Of a stretch of DNA of 64,000 bases, positions 57,403 to 64,000 are shown in pieces. The notes beneath the pieces were generated by a model. The model did no database searches. It worked only from the letters and a program-made list of their open reading frames with translations, and was not told the origin of the DNA. Numbering within the stretch: position 1 is the stretch's first letter; each line of letters begins with the position of its first letter. The position numbers and the translations under genes are program-made. Location: positions 411,453-475,452 of the forward strand of contig CAMXCT020000513.1 in assembly GCA_947184155.2 (NCBI GenBank). Direction: 5' to 3'. Source of the stretch: Cladocopium goreaui. Its lineage: Eukaryota; Sar; Dinophyceae; Suessiales; Symbiodiniaceae.

Positions 57403-58980
57403 ATGTTTTGATCAGCGCAGAGAACAAAGTGCTGTTGAAGTTCACGCTGCGGAGGCAACGAAAGTTTGTGCCTCCAGCGCCGCCACGTTTGCCAGATGAT
57501 TCAGGTTCGCCCGATGTCGTGCTGGACGGTGTTGAATTCACGTAGATCAGATGCCTGGGGTGTGCAGGTAGCATTTCGGTATCAAAGCGTGCCCCTTTGT
57601 TGGTGCTGGCCTCTCTTGCTGCTTGCCTAATCAATTGGTTCTTACTGTATGTCTTGAGAGCACATCATGTTTTGATTCTATCCCACCGAGCTGAGTCATT
57701 CTCAAATTCTGAACACGTGTGAGGTTGACAAATTGCCAAACTTGGCTGGTCTGTGCCGGACGTGCGAAGTCTTTCATTGTGAAGCCTTATGTTTGCCGAA
57801 CTTGAAGGCTTGGTGGGCATGTGGGCGATTTTCTTTTGCATCCACAGTGCAAAACGTCCAGTGCTAGCTCATAGGTGAATGATATTGATGAAGATCAATG
57901 CAGATCAATGCATATTGTAACCGTGTTGTTTCCATTTTGTTTCCCTCCTAAACTGTCAGGGATTCCGCTGCCAAGCGTTCCAAGGTGACGTCGGAGCAGG
58001 CCTTCCAGTCCATCTCCGTGACAGCTGAAAAATGGCTGCCGCTGCGAGGAGTCTGTAGCTCAAAACCTGAGAAGTCTTTGCTTAACGGCTTAACCGCGTC
58101 AAAGATTTACAGAGAGTGAGGGTACCCTAGGAATTTCGGAAGCAAGGAAAGAATGAAGATGTAGATGATGTAGACCATCTCAGATTGTCAGATCCATGCA
58201 AGCGCTTCAAACAGAAAGATGGTCACGTTGCTGAAAGATGTTGCGTTGGATCTTCAGCTCGGTCGATTCACTTGAGGTACCCAAGCCGAAGCTAAAGGAA
58301 GAACTTTTGAAACTTCGAAAAAGTGGATACGCATTGGTGGGTGTAGAACAGACGCACACCAGTGTGCCGTTGGACCAGCACTCGGCTCAGACGGGGGTGA
58401 GATATCATGTGATATCATACATAACCGGCATTGATTCCCACAGGTTCGTTTTTGGATGTTTTTGGCATGGGCTGAGGTGGAATTTTTCCGAGAACACAGC
58501 TATTCTCCTAGGTGCCGTGCGCAGGTAAAGTGGAAACAGTGGCAGTGGCGATTTCTACCTTTCCTGCGCGTCGCTCAGGTGCCGAAAAGGAGGGCATTGA
58601 TGCAGATCTGTTGCCACTGCTCGATGGTTGCGTGGAGATCCCACAGCAAGGTCAGCTGCGATCCTTGAATGCGTGGCACCCTAGTTAGGCCCTAGTGCCC
58701 TAGTGGTTTCGCAGCTTGTACAAATATATGGTGATGGGTCAAACAACCCTGTACCCCTCAGGAACATTGAAATGGGGGGCAAATAGATGTTCAACACTGA
58801 CAGCACCCAAAGCTAGTAGTTTGGGTTTTGACCGATGCCACCAGATGTGGCAGTTCATTCACATTCCACCCAGTCCATCCCAGTCCAAGAACCTCAGCAT
58901 TTGACTTGGTGACTTCCAAGGTTCATGTCAGCGGATCAATTGTTATTTGGGAGTACGTTCGCCAGGCCATTACTGGTTAA
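57403..58980 (+). CDS. TRM3: TRM3/TARBP1-like tRNA guanosine 2'-O-methyltransferase, SPOUT domain
   Basis: Family role: methylates the ribose of G18 in tRNA using S-adenosylmethionine through a knotted SPOUT fold. Exons: 57,403-57,504, 57,568-57,617, 57,724-~57,805, 57,960-58,050, 58,277-~58,396, ~58,477-58,511, 58,579-58,670, 58,921-58,980. In order: [20 protein letters not shown] then [13 protein letters not shown] (SpoU motif 1 with N and R), [49 protein letters not shown] (motif 2), [14 protein letters not shown] and [15 protein letters not shown] (motif 3 and C-terminal end), then TAA at 58,978-58,980. Two introns begin with GC (57,618 and 58,671) and end AG; nothing else keeps the conserved sequence intact. 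The domain is full length with no missing key residue. Confidence 0.92.
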
Positions 58981-61619
58981 TCGTATCAATCGTAAAGAAA
59001 GGATCGCTTTCTTTGGTGCAAGATGTGCAAGTCGTAGATGTCGGAGAATTCTTCGGCAAGATTCACATTCTCAAATTTTCTCAAACCCAAAGCTGAAGGC
59101 TTAACGTTTTGCCCTGTGACATGAAGTGCAGGCGCGAAGCCGCGCTGTAACAGCGAACACTTCTGACACCTTGACAACCTAAGCTTAATCTCAGCAGACA
59201 GCTGTTTTGAAAGTTTGCTGATCGACCGATCGCAGCGAGTTGCGAAAAGGATGATCAGGTGCAGACGGTACCTGGTTTTGCGCGGTTCGTGTATTTGTGG
59301 AAACAACCATCAATGAAGTCCAGAAGTTGCTGCAGTGTTGAGTATGGCTCCGTGATTCAATACCCAGATTGCGCATGAAAGTCATCCTTCCAAACACTGA
59401 GAGCCTTCACATGCTGAAACTTGAGATTCCAAGAGCACATACACCTCAGAACTTCACTCAGAACCTACCTGGAACCCGGTATTGCTATATTTTGCTGAGT
59501 CCCTTTCTGAAAGCCTGAAGCCATTTTGCTATGTTGTAGGCAGTGCTTGTACCTCCATTGTCCGCAAGAACTGTGAGCTTCCCTCATTCGATGCCATGGA
59601 GGACTATTGTGGAGACTTAGTTGAGGTGCGCATCCTAAGACAACTCATTTTTTCTTTTTTTGCCACGCCTGTTGGTGAGCAGTCTGCTATTTAGCTGTGA
59701 TTGTTGATATTTTCCCCTCTTTCAAAAAAAGAAATCAGATTTTTCAGAAGTGTTCAGCTAAGCTGAAGTAGCTTGGAAAATCTTGTAAACACCTTTGTGA
59801 CTGGACAGGAAATGGAAAACTGGTTGTCAAGTGATGACTTTGACCGCTGAGAACTCAGTTTTCGCTTCATTGCACCACTTCGCTAGTCGAAGCACCGAGC
59901 ATCGAGGCGCATGGCGTGAATGCTATGCGCGTGCCACAGATGTGCAGAATGGGTTCCTTTTCATCCTCTTTTTCCTTGTTTTGACCGTATGTTCCACCAC
60001 TTGCACTCAGGACCGCGCTTGCAAGGGGTCAACCGGACGATCAGACAGAAACATTTCTGAGGCACTTTATTTTGCTCAAGCTGCGTTTGTTTTGCCACCG
60101 TTGTGATTGCAAGCGAGCTGCGAATGGCGGAACTTTTGCCAGACGCTTCTTCTGCAAACAGCTGCCAGCTTACACAACCACTTGCCTCTTGGCGCGCCAG
60201 GATCCAAGAAAGAGAATGAAATCATGCTGTTGGACCTTTTGTCATTTTGCACTGCTCCTCACTTGCTGAATAAAAAACAGGTTGGAGCGAATGATTCCAG
60301 CACCTGATGCGGAGTTTCTCTCTCAGCGAGTCTGACAGCTTGACTTTGAACTAAAGCTTGGACAATGCAGGATTTCTGACATGGAAACAGGGTGAAGGAA
60401 GAAACCTTTCCTTCAATATGTCCTTCCAAAATTGGCCACATTATTGAGGTTCGTGAGGGGAGCCCTCGAAGCAGTGGGTGTTGAAGACCCTCGTCGAGCT
60501 GGTCTACAGGAGTGAAGTCTATCCAACATTTCAACCCTTTCCACAATTCCTAGGAGTCTTATCCTCTTCTGCTTGCACATCATCCTGCGCCCTGCTGGGC
60601 CTTCATACATTCAGAGAGCCCTGGAGATCTTGACCAGGACTTGGAACACTTTGAAGCAGCACTGGTGGTGGTGCACGTCTCATACATGCTCTGCACATTG
60701 GGTTCAGATGCAGTGCAACTGTCGTGTGCAACAGAAACATGCCACACCATGCTACACCATGAGTGGCATTAAACCCAGGTGTACACGCATTTGGCGCACT
60801 GCGCTTCTTTATTGGAGAGTGAGATGCCAGGACAGGAATGCAGCGTGAATTTCAAAGCCAAGATTATTATTTTTGATTTAGAAACGAAGAAAACATTCTC
60901 AAAGACAGTTTTCCCTGGTCGAAAGGCAAGTACAGTAAGTGCCATGCATTTTCAACAGCAGCAGGATAGATGTTGTGCAGACTTTGAGAGCTCATTTACT
61001 TGTGCAAAACATCCGGACACTTCGAAATTCGCAGTTTGTACAAAACAAGACTCCATCAAGTAGAGATGCGGTCTTTGCCTAGTAACCCTAGTAGTGCATT
61101 TGCTCTTGCAGTTTTCATGGTGAAGAAACCTGTGACACTTCAGGCTGAGATTGTATAATGATTTGCATTTCACAAAAGACCTTTGGTTTTCCTAATTTTC
61201 TGCTTGTGAGGAATGGCTCATGCTATTCTGACTGGAAAGATTGACCCACGAGGTGCATGACCAGCTGTCCATAAGTGCAGCGGGTAAAACAGGGCATCCT
61301 TTCTTGGGGGGAGCTGGTGTACTCGTATTCTTTTGGAGTGGCAAGCGCTTCATTTCGTAGTCTTGTGGCGCATTGTGAAATACATGAGGACATCAATAGA
61401 CATCGTAGGCCAAGACGTTCATTCCTGCTACTGTTTATTACAATCTGCCGAATCTAAGTGCCGCCATAATTCAAGACGACCAAGAAATCTCTTCAGTCTG
61501 TTTTTTTTTAAAGATGCCTCTGGCATCATAGCCTTGCCTGGCTGACATAGAAAGACTTCTGACTTTGCATTGATGGCCGCTATCTGCAGCTTGGCTCATA
61601 AATCCGGCAGGATATGTAG
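58981..61619 (+). other. Region with weak exon candidates only
   Basis: Short plus-strand frames that could be exons: about 59,540-59,625 (VRKNCELPSFDAMEDYCGDL), 60,110-60,250, 60,440-60,510 (LLRFVRGALEAVGVEDPRRA) and 60,590-60,660 (GPSYIQRALEILTRTW). None could be chained in phase or assigned to a family. Likely an intron-rich gene on the plus strand, but unproven. Confidence 0.3.
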
Positions 61620-61740
61620 ATATACGTAATACCAATATATACATATATATATATATACAAAACTACAATATATTTACATGTATGACTTATGTGTGTATAT
61701 ATATATAATACATAGTTCTATATGTATATGTATGTGTATA

Positions 61741-61775
<35 letters not shown>

Positions 61776-61790
61776 GTAGACGTAAATATC
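61620..61790. repeat. TA/TATG microsatellite
   Basis: ATATATAC, GTGTATATATA and TATGTATG runs. Confidence 0.95.
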
Positions 61791-62239
61791 ATGGACGAGC
61801 AAGCAAAATGTTTAGGAGTTGCTGCACCAGCCAATAGAGGATAAATCCACATACTATGCACTGTGCACCTATATTCATCTTCGCTTTACCTTTTTCGCGT
61901 CATCTTGCAAGCGAAAACGTGCTCTGCGAGGCAAGGACATATGCAACTCTGAGTTTTCCAGATAAGATGCGGTCTAGAAAAAGTGACACCGATTCGATTC
62001 TTCAGCTGCTTGCATTGAATTCTTGTTGTGCACGGTAGGGACGCGCTATGCGTGGCTGGAAGGTGCATGCCAAGTAGATATGCATTCTGAATTCTGAATT
62101 CGGAATGTGGGGTCCTGCAAGCATGCACGCATACAGAATTTTTAAATGAACCATGGTATCCATAGAGTGAAAGCCAGCACTGATTGGTTCGGACGGGTTG
62201 GGCCCTCTGTTGGAAAACCATTGGAGTATCAGATTTATT
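61791..62239. other. Unassigned sequence
   Basis: A short GAATTCTGAATTC duplication near 62,085-62,105. Otherwise nothing recognised. Confidence 0.3.
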
Positions 62240-63099
62240 TCATTGGAAGACTGAGGTAGCCACGGCCTTGGCTGCCATCAACTGGCCCAATGCATGGGCA
62301 GAGTTGAAGGCAGTGCCCCAACTCATAGATTTGAAACTGTCCCAATTCCAAAGATTTCCAAAGCGTGTTGTAACGCAAAATTGCTTCCAACTGGCTTCAG
62401 GCATTGAAACAGGAGCCTGTAACAGATTGGGCAGATTTGACGCCGGACACATAGCATTCAACAGCCTGGCCATGTGCGAACAAAATACATAGAACCAATG
62501 TGTGTCATTTGGGTTTTTCAGGGCGAAGGATGAGCCTGATTCCAAGCAGGCGCAGCCGCGCAGTGGCATTCGTACCGAGATGTTAAAGGCCTGATTTGTC
62601 TGTCAGGATATGGACAGCTTAAAAAAGCAACTGGAGGACGAGAAAAGAAGTCGACTTGTGCAGGAGGCTGGATTCCTACAAGCATGAAACTGGATTGAAG
62701 CTGGTGCAAAGTTTCGTTCCGTTGTTTTTGTATTCACGAAATCATGAAACTGTTTACAACAAGAAAGTATTTTCCCAGGCTGCAGCAACTGAAGCTATCA
62801 GAAATGTGTTCGGAACCCAGTGCTTCTCATCCTTGCTCCAAATACGTTTCGTGTTATCAGCTTTTATCAGCTTTTATCCGCTTCAGGACAGAACAGATGC
62901 AGCTGCGGAGACAAGCGGAGAAGACAACAGCGGAGACCAGGTCAGAGTCGCTGAGTCAAAGTCGAGTCAAGTGGTCCGCACCGGCCGCAGTGGCTGACAC
63001 GATCCGCCAGGTCAAGACTGGACAGCGCGCTGCATGACCTTGCGGAGGAAAAAAACGAAGTCAAGGACCCGAGTTCAGTTTTTCCAATAAAAGATGAAT
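62240..63099 (+). CDS. Possible coiled-coil protein, 3' exons
   Basis: Candidate exons: ~62,242-62,350 (TEVATALAAINWPNAWAELK), ~62,520-62,587 (AKDEPDSKQAQPRSGIRTEM), ~62,607-62,660 (DMDSLKKQLEDEKRSRLVQ) and ~62,888-63,099 (EQMQLRRQAEKTTAETRSE, ending either at TGA 63,035-63,037 or, in the frame LDSALHDLAEEKNEVKDP, at TAA near 63,099). Heptad-like charged helices suggest a coiled coil. Weak splice signals and no family assignment; it could equally be two fragments. Confidence 0.35.
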
Positions 63100-64000
63100 A
63101 ATGTATATAAATTTATGTAAATACAGTTAAATATGCACTATCATAGGCACTTCACTCCAGTAGTTCCAGGAGCAGATTTTGTATTCACCATGCTGCAAGA
63201 AATGTTCTTCCTTTCGAAGGACCTGAGAGAAGCTCTGCAGAAGCAGGGAAACGGAACAGTTGCAGTCGTAGTCTTACAAATGCCTTTTGCTGTGTAACAT
63301 GTGTTAAAGCGCAAAACACCATGCAGCAAAAAGAAGCATAGAGAACAGCTCTAAATAGGTTTCCACTGGGATGTGAAACACGGTAACGAGGTATGGCTGG
63401 TATCCAGCCACTGGCAGCAGAGATCCCAGTTCCCATGGCATCCCATGGCTGGTTTTGTGGGTGAGCAGGGGTTTACCAGGAGCATGACTTGCAAGCTTGG
63501 AGTGTTGGTGGAGCATAGATCATACACCTACAGATATGAGATATATGAACTTGTCGCGGTGCTTCTTAATATTGCACCACCGTCCTTTAATCAATAAAAT
63601 GGATACGTTCTTGACGGACTAGGTGGACCATGGCATTGCTTGCTGCACTGGTCGGCATGTTCGGGTTGCCAGATCCTCAAAGCGGACCCTGAGCTTGATG
63701 TCAGTCAAGACGGGAGTGCTGCTAGGGGGAGCCGCATGGTGGCAAGTTCATAAGATTTCATCAGCTCTCTCCTTCAGCATGCAACGGCTGAGGGTTGGAA
63801 CAGATGCGCTGGTGATTGCCTTCCATTCAGTGGCCCTGCCAGTATTGAGTCGATTCAACACTTGTCCTGGCAACGAGTTGGGCGCTCGTTGTCGTATTGT
63901 TTAGCCGAGGCAACATGTATTTGTGGCGCTACATCGCCATGTCTTTGTTTGTATAATATGTGGATCTCCATGGTGTAGGATTCGTATGAGAGTTTTTGAG
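63100..64000. other. Unassigned sequence at the window end
   Basis: Several short open frames on both strands (for example 63,623-63,904 plus) without recognisable motif or codon pattern. No repeat seen. Confidence 0.25.

Overview
This window looks like nuclear DNA of a dinoflagellate, most likely a Symbiodinium-type or related species. Three things point there. Genes are cut into many short exons whose splice donors are a mixture of GT, GC and apparently GA. Protein families of dinoflagellate type occur as tandem copies on one strand. Simple repeats and minisatellites are abundant, with retroelement debris between them. No rRNA, tRNA, CRISPR array or prokaryotic operon was recognised. All exon boundaries were worked out by hand from reading-frame phase and splice signals, so gene models are hypotheses and the protein motifs are the firm part.

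Layout. (1) The first bases match the 3' flank of a later gene copy, so an earlier copy probably ends just outside. (2) 3.4-4.14 kb (+) holds two exons of an uncharacterised tandem gene family (copy I). (3) 4.9-23.7 kb (-) reads as one very long spliced gene of about 54 exons. It starts with a cytosine-5 DNA methyltransferase (motifs I, IV, VI, VIII and X visible), continues into a DUF7869-like, transposase-related region (DNTPK and GHTHQDVD signatures), then an unknown dinoflagellate-type middle part, and ends in Lys/Glu-rich repeats and a basic C-terminus. (4) 24-33 kb is repeat-rich: a 1.6 kb array of a 41-bp unit, other minisatellites, and a decayed Ty1/copia-like gag lying between two direct repeats that carry a spliced-leader-like sequence. 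(5) 33.1-35.8 kb (+) holds the remaining exons of copy I. (6) 36-38 kb carries further copies of the dispersed repeat at 2.2-3.3 kb. (7) About 38.3-48.8 kb (+) is copy II, with a 2.4 kb AT satellite in one intron. (8) 49.5-51.5 kb (+) is copy III. (9) 52.3-53.7 kb is a microsatellite mosaic. (10) About 53.7-58.98 kb (+) is a TRM3/TARBP1-like tRNA ribose methyltransferase with a complete SPOUT domain. (11) 59-64 kb has only weak exon candidates, the best being a coiled-coil gene ending near 63.1 kb.

The most interesting points are these. The methyltransferase/DUF7869-like gene sits antisense inside what is, in copy II, a 0.65 kb intron, so copy I appears split by about 29 kb. The three paralogous copies differ in introns, and one copy-specific intron is bounded by an 8-bp direct repeat, as expected for intron gain by insertion. 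GC-AG and apparent GA-AG introns are common throughout.
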